Assembly (NCBI RefSeq): GCF_019204025.1
Contig: NZ_JAGSPB010000002.1
Coordinates: forward strand, 682,001-746,000
Length of the DNA: 64,000 nt
From: Erythrobacter ani
GTDB taxonomy: Bacteria; Pseudomonadota; Alphaproteobacteria; Sphingomonadales; Sphingomonadaceae
Direction of reading: 5' to 3'
This document shows, piece after piece, positions 1 through 10,278 of the stretch (position 1 is its first letter; every line of letters begins with the position of its first letter). A model generated the notes under the pieces. The model had not been told where the DNA came from, made no database searches, and was given only the letters and a program-made list of their open reading frames with translations. The position numbers and the translations under genes are program-made.

Positions 1-376
1 ATTCGGGGCGTGCCTCGAATGCGGTAAGGCTCGGCTGGTCCGGCCACGAGAAGAAGATGAAAGCGCCCGGATCCCAATCGCTGATTACCTTTTGCCGCAC
101 ATTGAGCTGACCGTGGCGCTGAAAGCCGAGCGCTTCGGCTGCTGGAATTGTTTGCCGATAATAGGCCTCGCGTGTGCTGGCTCCGTCCTCTCGCGACTGC
201 GGAGCAATGACCTGCAGCACATCACCTTTATCCAAGTCCACAGTGAATCCGGCACGCGCAGGAGCCTCGGTCGGTTGTGCTAGCGCGGATTTTGGAACAA
301 GCGGACTGCCGCACGCGGCGAGCAGTCCGGCAGCTGCCGCGGTCGTTAAAAGCGGAAGTGTGTTGAACTCTGGCAT
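1..376 (-). CDS. Partial lipoprotein (C-terminus beyond window edge)
   Basis: An open frame runs from an ATG at 376 leftward off the edge without a stop. The N-terminus is a lipoprotein signal peptide whose lipobox LLAAC puts the lipidated cysteine at residue 22. The mature part (residues 23-125 visible) contains a YYRQTIPAAEALGFQ stretch followed by a short beta-rich segment, which resembles small dimeric alpha/beta-barrel proteins of the DUF1330/NIPSNAP kind, but I do not recognise the family firmly. It is divergent from the LysR regulator, which starts about 100 bp away, so that regulator may control it. Confidence 0.65.
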   Translation of the reverse strand, partial: MPEFNTLPLLTTAAAAGLLAACGSPLVPKSALAQPTEAPARAGFTVDLDKGDVLQVIAPQSREDGASTREAYYRQTIPAAEALGFQRHGQLNVRQKVISDWDPGAFIFFSWPDQPSLTAFEARPE

Positions 377-477
377 AGTAGTGCTCCGCACTGAGTTGGT
401 TGATTTACGCACCATGACCGGGTCAGAGGGTGAAGTATCGGCTAGAATTTCTCGGTTGATGGTGCAAAAACGTTCCA

Positions 478-1353
478 ATGAACGATTGGGATGATTACCG
501 ACTGATACTCGCACTGGCCCGGGCCGGCACATTGCGGGCGGCGGCGTTGGAACTTGGCCTGACGCACACGACCGTATCGCGCCGCCTTGCCAGCATTGAA
601 CACGCGCGCGGCCGAGTGTTCGAAAAAAATCCCAATGGATATCGCGCGACGCCGCTCGGCACCGCTCTGATTGACGTGGCGCAGCGGATCGAGGGGCTGA
701 CCTTGGCAGGTGCTCGCCACCAGAAGGCGGTCGATCAGGATTTGTCGGGCGTGGTCAACCTTTCCTTGTCGGAGCCAGTCGCGCAGTACCTACTGCTTGA
801 TGACCTCTTCGAATTTGGAAAGCTGTTTCCGCAAATCGAGTTGCGCGTGCAGACCAGTTCTCGCTTCGTCGATCTCGACCGGTTGGAGGCGGATGTCGTG
901 GTTCGCGGCGCACATGAGCCACCCGGCCATCTTGTCGGCCGGCGGCTGTTCCCGAATTGCGTGACGTATTATGCCGATCGCGAATATCTCGCTTCGACAC
1001 CGCGCAAGGAGCTGCGCTGGATTGCCCCGGCCTCGGATGGATATTGGCCGGGTTGGCGCGAAAGCTCGCCCTATCCTGAAGCCCCCATCGAACTCGTAAT
1101 CGACGATATATCGGTGCGGCACCTTGCACTGGTTGCAGGGAAGGGGCTTGGCCGGGGGGCGTGTTTCATGGCCGACCCGCAACCGAACCTAGTCCGCCTT
1201 TCCGCGCAGGCGCCTGTGCCCCAGCAGGATTTCTGGGTGCTCACTCACCCTGATCTCAAGCAGACCCCGCGCATACGCGCGGTGGCCGACTTCATCACGA
1301 GCAGGATGAAAGACAAGGAAGCGCTCGTCCGAGGCGATCTCAACGCGAACTAG
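478..1353 (+). CDS. LysR-family transcriptional regulator
   Basis: The 291-residue protein has the LysR layout. A winged helix-turn-helix occupies about residues 4-60 (WDDYRLILALARAGTLRAAA, then a TTVSRRLASIE recognition helix). An effector-binding domain follows at about 85-285. The FEKNPNGYRATPLGTAL stretch is typical of the class of LysR proteins that start MNDWDDYR. It is transcribed away from the truncated lipoprotein gene on the left and is convergent with typA, with only 9 bp between the two stops. Divergent placement suggests autoregulation and control of the lipoprotein gene (inference). The inducer is unknown. Confidence 0.9.
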   Translation: MNDWDDYRLILALARAGTLRAAALELGLTHTTVSRRLASIEHARGRVFEKNPNGYRATPLGTALIDVAQRIEGLTLAGARHQKAVDQDLSGVVNLSLSEPVAQYLLLDDLFEFGKLFPQIELRVQTSSRFVDLDRLEADVVVRGAHEPPGHLVGRRLFPNCVTYYADREYLASTPRKELRWIAPASDGYWPGWRESSPYPEAPIELVIDDISVRHLALVAGKGLGRGACFMADPQPNLVRLSAQAPVPQQDFWVLTHPDLKQTPRIRAVADFITSRMKDKEALVRGDLNAN

Positions 1354-1362
1354 CGCCGCGGC

Positions 1363-3195
1363 TCAGACGTCCTTTTTGCGCTTCGCCTTCTTCCGCTCGT
1401 GCGGGCACAGCAATGTCTTGCGCAAGCGGATTGATTGCGGGGTTACCTCAACCATCTCGTCATTGTCGATATAGGCGATCGACTGCTCGAGCGTCATGCG
1501 ACGCGGCGGGGTGAGGCGGATCGCGTCGTCCTTGCCCGTGGACCGGACGTTGGAAAGCTGTTTCGCTTTCATGGGATTGACTTCGAGATCGTCTGGTTTC
1601 GCGTTCTCGCCGATGACCATGCCTTCATACAGCTTCATTTGCGGGGCAACAAACAGCTCGCCGCGCTCCTCCAGCATGTTGAGCGCATATGCGTTCGCCT
1701 CGCCGTCGCCGTTGGAAATGAGGACGCCGTTGATACGGCCTTCGATCGCGCCTTTGTACGGGCCATATTTTTCGAACAGGCGGTTCATGATCCCCGTGCC
1801 GCGCGTATCGGACAGGAATTCGCCATGATAGCCGATAAGGCCGCGCGAAGGGGCGGAGAAAGTGATGCGGGTCTTCCCCTGGCCGGAAGGGCGCATTTCC
1901 GTGAGATCTGCCTTGCGGCGCTGCATCTTCTCGACGACCGTGCCGGAGTGCTCGTCATCGACATCGATCACGACTGTTTCGTACGGCTCCATCTTCTGTC
2001 CATCTTCTTCGCGAAGCAGAACGCGCGGACGCGAGATCCCCAGTTCGAAACCTTCGCGGCGCATGGTCTCGATCAGCACGCCGAGTTGGAGCTCGCCGCG
2101 GCCAGCAACTTCGAAAGCGTCCTTGTCATCGGCTTCGGTCACGCGGATGGCGACATTGGTTTCTGCTTCGCGCAGCAGGCGATCGCGGATCATGCGGCTC
2201 GTGACCTTGTCGCCCTCGCGCCCCGCAAGAGGGCTGTCATTGACGGCAAAACGCATGGCCAGCGTCGGCGGATCGATTGGCTGTGCGGCAATCGGTTCGG
2301 TGACCGACGGATCGCAAATGGTGTTGGCGACGGTCGCCTTTTCAAGTCCGGCAAGCGCGATGATGTCGCCTGCCTTCGCGCTTTCGACCGGCACCCGCTC
2401 CAGCCCGTCGAAGCTCATCAGCTTGGTTGCGCGACCGGTCTCGATCACGTTGCCGTCCATGTCGATCGCGTGAATCGGGTCGTTGACGTTAATCGTGCCG
2501 GACTGGACGCGGCCTGTGATGACGCGGCCCATGAAGTTATCGCGGTCAAGCAGGGTTGCAAGGAAGCTGAACTTGCCTTCTGTATCCAGACCTGGGGCAG
2601 GGACGTGCTGCGTGATGAGCTTGAACAGCGGCTCCAACGTGCCTTCGCGCGCGCTTTCGTCGTCGCTGGCGTAACCATCGCGGCCCGATGCAAACAACGA
2701 TGGGAAGTCCAGCTGCTCATCGCTCGCATCGAGGCTGGCAAACAGGTCGAACACTTCGTCGAGCACTTCCTGCGGGCGGCCATCGGGACGGTCGATCTTG
2801 TTGACGACGACGATCGGCTTCAGGCCTAGCGCCAGCGCTTTCCCGGTTACGAACTTCGTCTGCGGCATCGCGCCCTCGGCGCTGTCAACCAGCAGGATAA
2901 CCCCGTCCACCATGCTCAGGATACGCTCGACCTCGGCACCAAAGTCGGCGTGTCCGGGCGTGTCCACGATGTTGATACGGGTCGTCTCGCCGTCATGCTC
3001 CCACTCGACGCTGGTGCACTTCGCGAGGATGGTGATCCCGCGTTCCTTTTCGAGATCGCCCGAATCCATCGCGCGTTCTTCGATCCGCTGGTTGTCGCGA
3101 AACGTGCCCGATTGGCGGAACAGCTGGTCGACGAGCGTGGTCTTTCCGTGGTCGACGTGGGCAATGATCGCGATATTTCGCAAGGAGGAGGACAT
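1363..3195 (-). CDS. typA: Ribosome-associated GTPase TypA/BipA
   Basis: The protein is 610 residues, the normal length for the family. TypA/BipA is a translational GTPase that binds the 70S ribosome and supports 50S assembly and stress adaptation. The G motifs are visible: G1 AHVDHGKTT at 12-20, ERGITILAK at 51-59, DTPGHADF at 78-85 and NKID at 132-135. EF-G-like domains II, III and V and the TypA-specific C-terminal domain follow; the tail is lysine/arginine-rich. The start at 3195 gives [17 protein letters not shown], matching the family N-terminus. A 400-bp gene-poor stretch lies upstream and presumably holds its promoter. Confidence 0.97.
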   Translation of the reverse strand: MSSSLRNIAIIAHVDHGKTTLVDQLFRQSGTFRDNQRIEERAMDSGDLEKERGITILAKCTSVEWEHDGETTRINIVDTPGHADFGAEVERILSMVDGVILLVDSAEGAMPQTKFVTGKALALGLKPIVVVNKIDRPDGRPQEVLDEVFDLFASLDASDEQLDFPSLFASGRDGYASDDESAREGTLEPLFKLITQHVPAPGLDTEGKFSFLATLLDRDNFMGRVITGRVQSGTINVNDPIHAIDMDGNVIETGRATKLMSFDGLERVPVESAKAGDIIALAGLEKATVANTICDPSVTEPIAAQPIDPPTLAMRFAVNDSPLAGREGDKVTSRMIRDRLLREAETNVAIRVTEADDKDAFEVAGRGELQLGVLIETMRREGFELGISRPRVLLREEDGQKMEPYETVVIDVDDEHSGTVVEKMQRRKADLTEMRPSGQGKTRITFSAPSRGLIGYHGEFLSDTRGTGIMNRLFEKYGPYKGAIEGRINGVLISNGDGEANAYALNMLEERGELFVAPQMKLYEGMVIGENAKPDDLEVNPMKAKQLSNVRSTGKDDAIRLTPPRRMTLEQSIAYIDNDEMVEVTPQSIRLRKTLLCPHERKKAKRKKDV

Positions 3196-3603
3196 GTCTA
3201 AAAATTCCAGTCAAGAGACCGATCGAAAGGTGGGATCGGCCGAAACGCAGGGTGACGCGCGGGTTAATGCAGGTATGTGGCGGGTTTGCGACAGTTGAGG
3301 TGACGCTACGGCATTCGCCGATTGATCCCTCTTGGTGCTGCAACGCAACATGCGCAGCGCGCCTAGCGTAGGAGCGCGCATTGGGCAAGCTCTGACGATT
3401 ATCTGCGCTGTATGTTGTGATCACGGCAGTGTGTCGGTGTTGCAACAATGCCCCAATTCCCGAGGTTTACTGCGGGCTTGATGCTTGTCGCTGCCGCGAG
3501 GCTCGCCTATTAGATTAGCTAATCGAGAGGAAGGTCAAGCGTATCTGGGATGCGCGCCGTTACGGCAACCGACACTCGAGGGGGATATTGGAGAGGAGCT
3601 TCC
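3196..3603. other. Intergenic region between divergent typA and TonB receptor
   Basis: This stretch of about 400 bases has no convincing gene; the short open frames in it lack ribosome sites and coding character. It must contain the promoters of typA (leftward) and of the TonB receptor (rightward). The only ordered element I see is a 12-bp perfect palindrome at 3513-3524. A GAGAGGAG ribosome-binding site precedes the receptor start at 3604. Confidence 0.6.
3513..3524. promoter_or_regulatory. 12-bp perfect palindrome, candidate operator
   Basis: The sequence GATTAGCTAATC is its own reverse complement and lies 80 bp upstream of the TonB receptor start, where an operator or activator site would be expected. 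No regulator gene adjoins it, and I cannot assign it to a regulator family. Confidence 0.35.
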
Positions 3604-6297
3604 ATGCGTTCTATTTCTTCCGGCTCGGCCGGGTCGTACCGTTTTACGTTGCTTGCAGGTGCTGCCGCTTTCGCAGTCGCCTTGCCAAGTGCTGCTTTTG
3701 CTCAGGACAACAGCGTTCTTGCCGATAGCGATGATGCTGATGAACTGACACTCGAAGACGAGGGCAGCAGCAACGTTATCATCGTTACCGCGTCCAAGCG
3801 GGAACAGACCCTACAGGAAACGCCGATTTCGGTTTCCGTAACGAGCGGTGAGACGCTCGAGCAGGCTCAGATCCGGGACGTCCTCGACCTTCAGACCGTG
3901 GCACCGTCGCTGCGTGTCAGCCAGCTGCAGACATCTTCAGCATCCACTTTCATCATTCGCGGTTTTGGTAACGGCGATAACAACTTCGGTATTGAGCCTT
4001 CTGTCGGTGTATTCATCGACGGCGTGTTCCGTTCGCGTTCGGCTTCTGCCTTGAACGATCTCGCGAATGTGCAGCGCATCGAAGTCCTAAACGGTCCGCA
4101 ATCGACCCTGTTCGGTAAGAACGCTTCCGCTGGCGTGATCTCGGTCGTCACACGTCCACCACAGTTCGAATTCGGCGGCAGCGTCGAGGCGGTCTACGGC
4201 AATTTCAATCAGGTTTTCCTGAAGGGTGACATTACCGGACCGATCAACGACGTGATCGCTTTCTCGGTCGATGGATCATACCAGAACCGCGATGGTTTCG
4301 GGGAAATCATCAACCTGAACGAAGAGATCAACGATCGTAACCGCTACACGGTACGCGGCCAGTTGCTGATCGAGCCAACGCCTGATCTCAGTGTTCGTCT
4401 TATCGGTGACTATTCCGAGATCGACGAGGTTTGCTGCCAGACCAGCAACTTGATCGTCGGCCCGTCGACTGCCGATGCAATCACTGCTGTCGGTGGACAG
4501 TTCCCGAGCGATTTCTTCAGCTTCGACAACTTCCTTAACGTTGCACCGGTCAATGAGAACGAGAACTACGGTATCTCGGCACAGATCGACTGGAGCTCCG
4601 GCCCGATTTCGGTCACTTCGATCACGGCCTATCGCGAGCTGCGCAACTTCTTCAATCAGGACATTGACTTCACCAGCGCAGACCTTTCGGTCGAAACGCG
4701 CGACCAGGCGGTCGACACGTTCACCCAGGAACTGCGCATCGCATCGGATTTCGATGGCCCGATCAACTTCCTGCTCGGTGCCTACTATTTCGACGAATCC
4801 ATCGAGCAGAACAGCTCGCTGACTATCGGTGAAGACTTCCGCGATTTCGCGGCGTTCAGCGCGGCAAGTGGCGCTGCATTTGCAGCGCAGCCGTTGCTTA
4901 TCGGTTCGCAAATTCCAGGGATCACCGCAGCACAGCAGATCGCTGCGGGTGAAGCCGCATTGCAGGCTGCAGAAGCAGGTGCGGGCTTCCCGATCGGGAG
5001 CATTCTCGGTGGCGACCTTCTCAGCAGTGAACTGTTCGCTCTCGACAATGAATCGTACTCGATTTTCGGTACTGTCGATTTCGAGCCGTTTGACGGTTTC
5101 GTCATCACTGCGGGCTTCAACTACACCGATGACCAGAAAGACTTCATCATCAACACGGTGGCACCCGATCCGCTTGCCAATGTGAACGTGGTCGACGCTT
5201 TCATCACTGCGGCGACCATGGGTGCTGTCACTTCGCGCGATGCGTTTTTGACGCTTCCGGCAGCACAGCAGCAAGGACTTGCCGCGGCGGCGCTCGATCC
5301 TGCGACCAACCCTTTCCTGGGTCTCTCGGCACTGCAATTCCAGACCGGGTTCCTGGACGTACCGAACGTTGTCGAACCGGGTGAAACCAACGATGACGAG
5401 TTCACATACCTGTTCCGCGCGGCGTATCAGGTGTCCAACGAAGTCAACGTCTACGCAAGTTACGCGACCGGCTTCAAGGCGAGTTCAGTCAACCTGTCGC
5501 GTGACAGCCGGCCGACGCCTGCTGACTTCACCCCGGGACCAGGCCCGAGTGCGGCTCGCGGATCGACATTCCTCGCGCCATCCTCGCCGATCACCGATGC
5601 CGGGATCGCAACGCCCAACCTCAGCACGGGTAGCCGTTTCGCAGCGCCTGAAGAGGCGGAGGTTTACGAGATCGGCCTGAAGGCTCAGTGGGAAGGGGTT
5701 GGCATCAACCTCGCATTGTTCGATCAGACTATCGAAAACTTCCAGAGCTTCGTCTTTACCGGGCTTGGCTTCACACTGCTTAACGCCGGTCAACAATCGG
5801 TTCGCGGGTTCGAGCTCGACACCACGATCAACCCGGTTGACGGTCTGGTTCTGACCTTTGCGGCGACGCACCTCGATCCAGTCTTCGACAGCTTCCCGAA
5901 CAGCGTTCTTGGGGATCTGAGCGGCGCACGTCCGGGCGGTATCCCATCGTGGTCGATTGCGACTTCGGCGACCTACACGCACGAATGGGCCAGCGGTACG
6001 CGGCTTATCAATCGCATCGATTACAACCACGAAAGCAACACCGACATCAACAACGGTCTGCCGACGTTCAACTTTGCGCGGGGCGGAACCGAAATCTTCC
6101 GCCGCGAGGTCAACCTCGTGAACGCGTCTGTGACACTGGCGTTGAACAACGGTCTCGAAGTTGGCGCATTCGCGCGTAACCTTCTTGATGACGAATACAT
6201 CCTGACGGTGTTCGATGGCGTGGCTCAGGGCGGCACTGTTTCGGGTTACCCGAACGCACCGCGCACCTATGGCGGCGTCGTACGCTTCAAGTTCTGA
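3604..6297 (+). CDS. TonB-dependent outer-membrane receptor
   Basis: The 897-residue protein takes up an unidentified substrate across the outer membrane using TonB/ExbBD energy. I chose the ATG at 3604 because it is preceded by GAGAGGAG and begins a clean signal peptide ending AFA|Q at about residue 33. A TonB-box-like segment VIIVTASKRE is at about 58-67, then a plug domain (to about 190) and a 22-strand-type barrel ending in the aromatic terminus VVRFKF. The barrel carries long alanine-rich loops (about residues 410-480 and 570-600), as in many sphingomonad receptors. No transporter, catabolic gene or sigma/anti-sigma pair adjoins it, so the substrate cannot be inferred. A strong terminator follows. 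Confidence 0.93.
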   Translation: MRSISSGSAGSYRFTLLAGAAAFAVALPSAAFAQDNSVLADSDDADELTLEDEGSSNVIIVTASKREQTLQETPISVSVTSGETLEQAQIRDVLDLQTVAPSLRVSQLQTSSASTFIIRGFGNGDNNFGIEPSVGVFIDGVFRSRSASALNDLANVQRIEVLNGPQSTLFGKNASAGVISVVTRPPQFEFGGSVEAVYGNFNQVFLKGDITGPINDVIAFSVDGSYQNRDGFGEIINLNEEINDRNRYTVRGQLLIEPTPDLSVRLIGDYSEIDEVCCQTSNLIVGPSTADAITAVGGQFPSDFFSFDNFLNVAPVNENENYGISAQIDWSSGPISVTSITAYRELRNFFNQDIDFTSADLSVETRDQAVDTFTQELRIASDFDGPINFLLGAYYFDESIEQNSSLTIGEDFRDFAAFSAASGAAFAAQPLLIGSQIPGITAAQQIAAGEAALQAAEAGAGFPIGSILGGDLLSSELFALDNESYSIFGTVDFEPFDGFVITAGFNYTDDQKDFIINTVAPDPLANVNVVDAFITAATMGAVTSRDAFLTLPAAQQQGLAAAALDPATNPFLGLSALQFQTGFLDVPNVVEPGETNDDEFTYLFRAAYQVSNEVNVYASYATGFKASSVNLSRDSRPTPADFTPGPGPSAARGSTFLAPSSPITDAGIATPNLSTGSRFAAPEEAEVYEIGLKAQWEGVGINLALFDQTIENFQSFVFTGLGFTLLNAGQQSVRGFELDTTINPVDGLVLTFAATHLDPVFDSFPNSVLGDLSGARPGGIPSWSIATSATYTHEWASGTRLINRIDYNHESNTDINNGLPTFNFARGGTEIFRREVNLVNASVTLALNNGLEVGAFARNLLDDEYILTVFDGVAQGGTVSGYPNAPRTYGGVVRFKF

Positions 6298-6327
6298 TCG
6301 CCCGATCAGACCGATCCAAGACAAGAA

Positions 6328-6358
6328 AGGCCTCGCCGGTAAAACGGCGGGGCCTTTT
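6328..6358 (+). terminator. Rho-independent terminator of TonB receptor gene
   Basis: An 11-bp stem (AGGCCTCGCCG with CGGCGGGGCCT, one G-T pair) closes a GTAAAA loop and is followed by a short T run. It lies 31 bp after the receptor stop codon. Confidence 0.85.
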
Positions 6359-6443
6359 CATTTACGATGTGCCAAGGATCGTTAGCTACAGCGGCTTCAA
6401 CAGCGTTGGCATGGCTTCCAACCGTTGAAGCGGAGTATCGACA

Positions 6444-6890
6444 ATGATTTATGCCGGTTTCTGGATAAGGCTGCTCGCCTACATCATCGACACAGTGATT
6501 CTGGCCTTGGTTGGCGTGGTATTGGGGGTGCTGACGGGAGTGGCGCTTTTCAGCACCGGTGCGGATGCCGAACTTGGGGCATTCGACCTGATCAGCCTGG
6601 TCATAGGGATTGCTTATTTCGTCGGCTTTGAGGCCTCACATATGCAGGGAACGCCGGGCAAGCGGGCGCTCGGACTGATCGTGACCGATACAGACGGTCG
6701 TCGGATTTCCGCGCTGCGTGCAGCTGGTCGCTATTTTGCAAAAATCTTGTCGGCAATCATCCTTTTGATCGGCTTCATCATGGCCGCGTTCACCGAACGG
6801 AAGCAGGGCCTGCACGATTTGATCGCGAGCACGCTTGTCCTGAAGGCCGCTCCGGGGGAAGGCGCGGTCGACATGTCGGTGTTCGAATGA
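6444..6890 (+). CDS. RDD-family membrane protein
   Basis: The 148-residue protein has the RDD pattern. An N-terminal arginine-containing segment (GFWIRLLAYIIDTVILA) opens the first of two N-terminal membrane spans. A GTPGKRALGLIV motif follows, and a third hydrophobic span leads to RKQGLHDLIASTLV. RDD proteins are small inner-membrane proteins of poorly known role, sometimes linked to ion exchange. It stands alone after the receptor terminator and is convergent with ybbP. The start has a weak GGAG ribosome site. Confidence 0.85.
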   Translation: MIYAGFWIRLLAYIIDTVILALVGVVLGVLTGVALFSTGADAELGAFDLISLVIGIAYFVGFEASHMQGTPGKRALGLIVTDTDGRRISALRAAGRYFAKILSAIILLIGFIMAAFTERKQGLHDLIASTLVLKAAPGEGAVDMSVFE

Positions 6891-6953
6891 CGCACGTCCG
6901 GGGTGTTTGCGCAGCGAAGGGAACGAGGTGACCGGCCCGTGGTTGCCGACGCG

Positions 6954-9503
6954 CTAAAGCTCTCTGAGAGCCTGTGCCGGTTTCGCCCGCAGCAAAGGTA
7001 GCGATCCGCCCAAGGCAAAGGCGAGAACCATGAACAGGCCTAGCCCCAGCACCGCCAGCACTTCCCCCCAATCGGGAAGCCAGTCGAATTCGAACAGCTG
7101 CGTGATTATGACCCACCCAAGCGTGGATCCCAGCGCCAAGGCGACGCCAGCAAGGGCGAGCGCGATTAGCCCGTATTCGGCAAGCTGCATGAGCAGAATC
7201 TGGCGTCTGCTCGCACCCAACACGCGCAGCACGACTGTGTCGTACATCCGCGCCGCGCGTGCAGCTGCGATCGCACCCATCAGCACCGCAAGCCCGGCAA
7301 GAACTGCGACCGCCGCCGCGGCGAGGGTTGCGAGGCTGACTTGCTGAAGGATGGTGCGCGCTTCGGTGAGTACCTCGCCAACCTCGACGACCGAACTCGA
7401 TGGGAACTCCTGCACCAGATCGCGCAGCAACGATCCTTGCGCTTGTGTGTCTGCAGTGTCGGACAATTCGACCGTCGCCGAAAGGTTATGCGGCGCATCT
7501 GCAATCGCATTGCTCGAAAAGACCAGAGTGAAGTTGAATCCCATGTTCTCCCAGTCGATTTCGCGGATATTGGCGATGCGGACGTCGCGCTCGGTTCCAA
7601 GTATCCCGATGGTGAGATAATCGCCAATGGCCAGATCTACGGATTCGGCGAATTCGGCGTCGATGGAGACGAGCGGCTCACCTCGATAGGTTTCGTCCCA
7701 CCATTCCCCTTCGACAACGCGATTTCCCTCCGGGATGGCGTCGGCGTAGGTTATCCCGCGTTCTCCGCGAAGGACCCATGCGCCCTCCGGTAATTCCTCA
7801 AGATCGGCGACGCGGATCATTGAATCTTGTGGGCCGTATGCAAGCACCGATCCGCGCATCGTCGGAACGGTACGGATCATGGCATCAGGATAGCGCGTGG
7901 TGATCAGCTCTTCGAAGCGGTCCTTGCCATCTACGGGCACGTCGAGCACGAAGTAATCGGGTGCCTCGCGCGGGACGCGGCTCTGAATGTTGCCATCGAT
8001 GGCAGACTGGATCGCCGCCAGCAGCACAAATGCGGCCAGCCCGAAACCGAGTGCAGTGACGAGCGAGCCGGTCGGTGCGCCGGGGCGATGGATGTTGGAC
8101 AGCGCCGAGCGCAGAAGAGGGTTGGATGGGCGCGGCAGCCTCCGGGCGATGTATTGGATCAGCAGTCCAAGCGCGGCGAGCGCGATCAGCGCACCTCCGG
8201 CTCCGATCAGGAACCCGCCCGACAGCAGTGGCTGCGCTGTCGTCAAGAGCGCGAGCGCGCAGATGGCGGCGATACCGGCTGCGGTCGCCACCAGCGCCCG
8301 CTTGTCACGCGATAGCGGCACGACGCGCGAGCGCATGAGCGCCATTGCCGGGAAAGATCGCGCTCTGAGCAGTGGAGCAGCGGCAAAGGCAAACGCGACC
8401 AGCAATCCGTAAGCGCCCGCGAGCAGCAATGGCGCAGGCTCTATGACGAAGCCGCTTTCGACCGGTAACAACCCTTCGAGCGCAGAGCCGAGCAGCGGTG
8501 TGATCAGAACGCCGGTCGCCAGGCCAGCGGCGCTGCCGATAAATGCGGCCACTCCGATCTGGATGGCATAGATACGGACGATATCGCGCGAGGAAGCACC
8601 CAGCACCTTGAGCGTCGCGATGCTGGTGCGGCGCGCATCGAGATAGGATGAGACCCCACCGGCGATACCGATCCCGGCAATTACGAGCGCCGCGAGGCCC
8701 ACGAGGGTCAGAAAGTCGCTCATCTGCCGGACAAACCGGTCTGCGCCGGGTGACGCGCGGTCGCGGCTGCGAAAGTCGAAGCCCGCATTCGGAAATGCCG
8801 CCGTCAGCTCTTCCTCGATAACTTCGGGGTCTTCGCCGAGATCGTCGAAGGCGACGCGGTATTTGCTCTGATACAGCGACCCGGGTTGCAGCAGTCCCCC
8901 ATCCAAGGGCACTTGCTCCGCGACGAGCACTGTCGGGCCGAGCTGAAACCCTTCGGACAGACGGTCAGGCTCGTTTTCAATAACGCCCGCTGCAGTCAGT
9001 TCTACCGTGCCGACGGTAAAGCGGTCGCCGATCTCTATCTCGAGCCTGTCGAGAGCGCCGCGCGCCAGATAGGCGTCGGTGCCCGTTGGCGCGCCGGTCT
9101 CGCTGCCATCGGCCAGGGTGAGAGTGCCATAGAGCGGCCAGCTGTCGTCAACCGCTTTCAGCTCGACGGGCGCAGCGCGGCTGTCATCGCCGCTGCCTGC
9201 GGTCGCCATAGCCTGCAAGCGCGTGCCGCCGGACAGCGTCCCGTATTCACCGAGGGCCGCCTGTTCTTCGGGCGTCAGATCGCGCTGCCACACCTCCACC
9301 TCGAGATCGCCGCCGAGCAACACCTGCCCGCTCGCAGCAAGCTCACGCTCGATTGCAGCTGTAAGCGTCCCGATCGCGGCTAGCGCACCCGTGCCGAGAA
9401 AAATGCAGACAAGCAGCAGCCGCAAACCGCGGAAACGCGCATTGAGGTCGCGCCGGGCAATGCGCCAGGCGCCGCTCCAGGTGAGATCGCCGGTCTCGCT
9501 CAT
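6954..9503 (-). CDS. FtsX-like ABC transporter permease (YbbP type)
   Basis: The 849-residue protein has a cytoplasmic N-terminus, one span at about 28-50, a large periplasmic domain, then two FtsX-type membrane blocks with a second periplasmic domain between them. This matches the YbbP/MacB-like permeases that pair with LolD-type ATPases. The start at 9503 (MSETGDLTW) is chosen because it overlaps the ATPase stop by ATGA; longer upstream in-frame sequence lies inside the ATPase gene. Together with the ATPase and the divergent esterase it reproduces the conserved ybbP-ybbA-tesA neighbourhood. The cargo is not established; lipid or lipoprotein handling is inferred. Confidence 0.92.
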   Translation of the reverse strand: MSETGDLTWSGAWRIARRDLNARFRGLRLLLVCIFLGTGALAAIGTLTAAIERELAASGQVLLGGDLEVEVWQRDLTPEEQAALGEYGTLSGGTRLQAMATAGSGDDSRAAPVELKAVDDSWPLYGTLTLADGSETGAPTGTDAYLARGALDRLEIEIGDRFTVGTVELTAAGVIENEPDRLSEGFQLGPTVLVAEQVPLDGGLLQPGSLYQSKYRVAFDDLGEDPEVIEEELTAAFPNAGFDFRSRDRASPGADRFVRQMSDFLTLVGLAALVIAGIGIAGGVSSYLDARRTSIATLKVLGASSRDIVRIYAIQIGVAAFIGSAAGLATGVLITPLLGSALEGLLPVESGFVIEPAPLLLAGAYGLLVAFAFAAAPLLRARSFPAMALMRSRVVPLSRDKRALVATAAGIAAICALALLTTAQPLLSGGFLIGAGGALIALAALGLLIQYIARRLPRPSNPLLRSALSNIHRPGAPTGSLVTALGFGLAAFVLLAAIQSAIDGNIQSRVPREAPDYFVLDVPVDGKDRFEELITTRYPDAMIRTVPTMRGSVLAYGPQDSMIRVADLEELPEGAWVLRGERGITYADAIPEGNRVVEGEWWDETYRGEPLVSIDAEFAESVDLAIGDYLTIGILGTERDVRIANIREIDWENMGFNFTLVFSSNAIADAPHNLSATVELSDTADTQAQGSLLRDLVQEFPSSSVVEVGEVLTEARTILQQVSLATLAAAAVAVLAGLAVLMGAIAAARAARMYDTVVLRVLGASRRQILLMQLAEYGLIALALAGVALALGSTLGWVIITQLFEFDWLPDWGEVLAVLGLGLFMVLAFALGGSLPLLRAKPAQALREL

Positions 9504-10225
9504 GCGGCGGCGGTCTTGGCGTTCTTCGTGTCGGATACGATCACACCGTCTGCCATCGTCAGCACGCGCTCGCACTTTTGTGCGAGGCTCTTGTCATGGG
9601 TGATGACCAGCAGAGTGGCACCCGTCTCGGCGCGCCGTTCGAATAGCAGCTTAACGATTTCCTCTCCGGTGCTGACGTCGAGATTTCCGGTAGGTTCGTC
9701 GGCGAATATCAGCTCGGGCCGCGGCGCGATGGCGCGTGCGATGGCAACGCGCTGTTGTTCGCCGCCGGAAAGCTGTGTCGGATAATGATCGGTGCGGTGA
9801 CCCAGACCGACCGCTTCAAGCTCCGCCTTGGCGCGGGGCTGTGCATCGTCCGATCCGGCCAGCTCCATGGGAGTCGCCACATTTTCGGTCGCGGTCATGG
9901 TGGGCAGCAGGTGAAACGCCTGCAGCACGATCCCGATGCGACCGCGCCGCGCGTGCGCAAGTCCGTCTTCATCCATGCCGGAGAAATCTGCCCCGGCAAC
10001 GGTCAGGCCGCCCCCGGTTGCGCGTTCGAGGCCGGAAAGCACTGCCATCAGCGAGCTTTTGCCGGATCCGGAAGGGCCGAGCAGCGCAACGACCTCTCCC
10101 TTGGCGATGTCGAGGTCGATACCGCGCAGGATTTCAGTCGGCGCGGCATTGCTGCCAAGCGTCAGGGTGAGATTGCGGGCGGAGATGGCGAGTGGGTCGC
10201 CAGAAGAAGTATTGGTCACAGGCAC
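9500..10225 (-). CDS. ABC transporter ATP-binding protein (YbbA/LolD type)
   Basis: The 241-residue protein is the energy-coupling subunit of the permease encoded immediately downstream, with which it overlaps by 4 nt. Walker A GPSGSGKSS is at 50-58, the signature LSGGEQQ at 152-158 and Walker B LIFADEP at 172-178, followed by a conserved switch histidine (VITHDKS). The short length and family motifs place it with MacB/LolD-type ATPases. It is divergent from the esterase gene with about 50 bp between starts, so the two probably share a promoter region. Confidence 0.93.
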   Translation of the reverse strand: MPVTNTSSGDPLAISARNLTLTLGSNAAPTEILRGIDLDIAKGEVVALLGPSGSGKSSLMAVLSGLERATGGGLTVAGADFSGMDEDGLAHARRGRIGIVLQAFHLLPTMTATENVATPMELAGSDDAQPRAKAELEAVGLGHRTDHYPTQLSGGEQQRVAIARAIAPRPELIFADEPTGNLDVSTGEEIVKLLFERRAETGATLLVITHDKSLAQKCERVLTMADGVIVSDTKNAKTAAA

Positions 10226-10278
10226 CAGATGGCATAGGGGAGGGCTCTCAACAAGATACCCACCTGAGGGACTGATAG

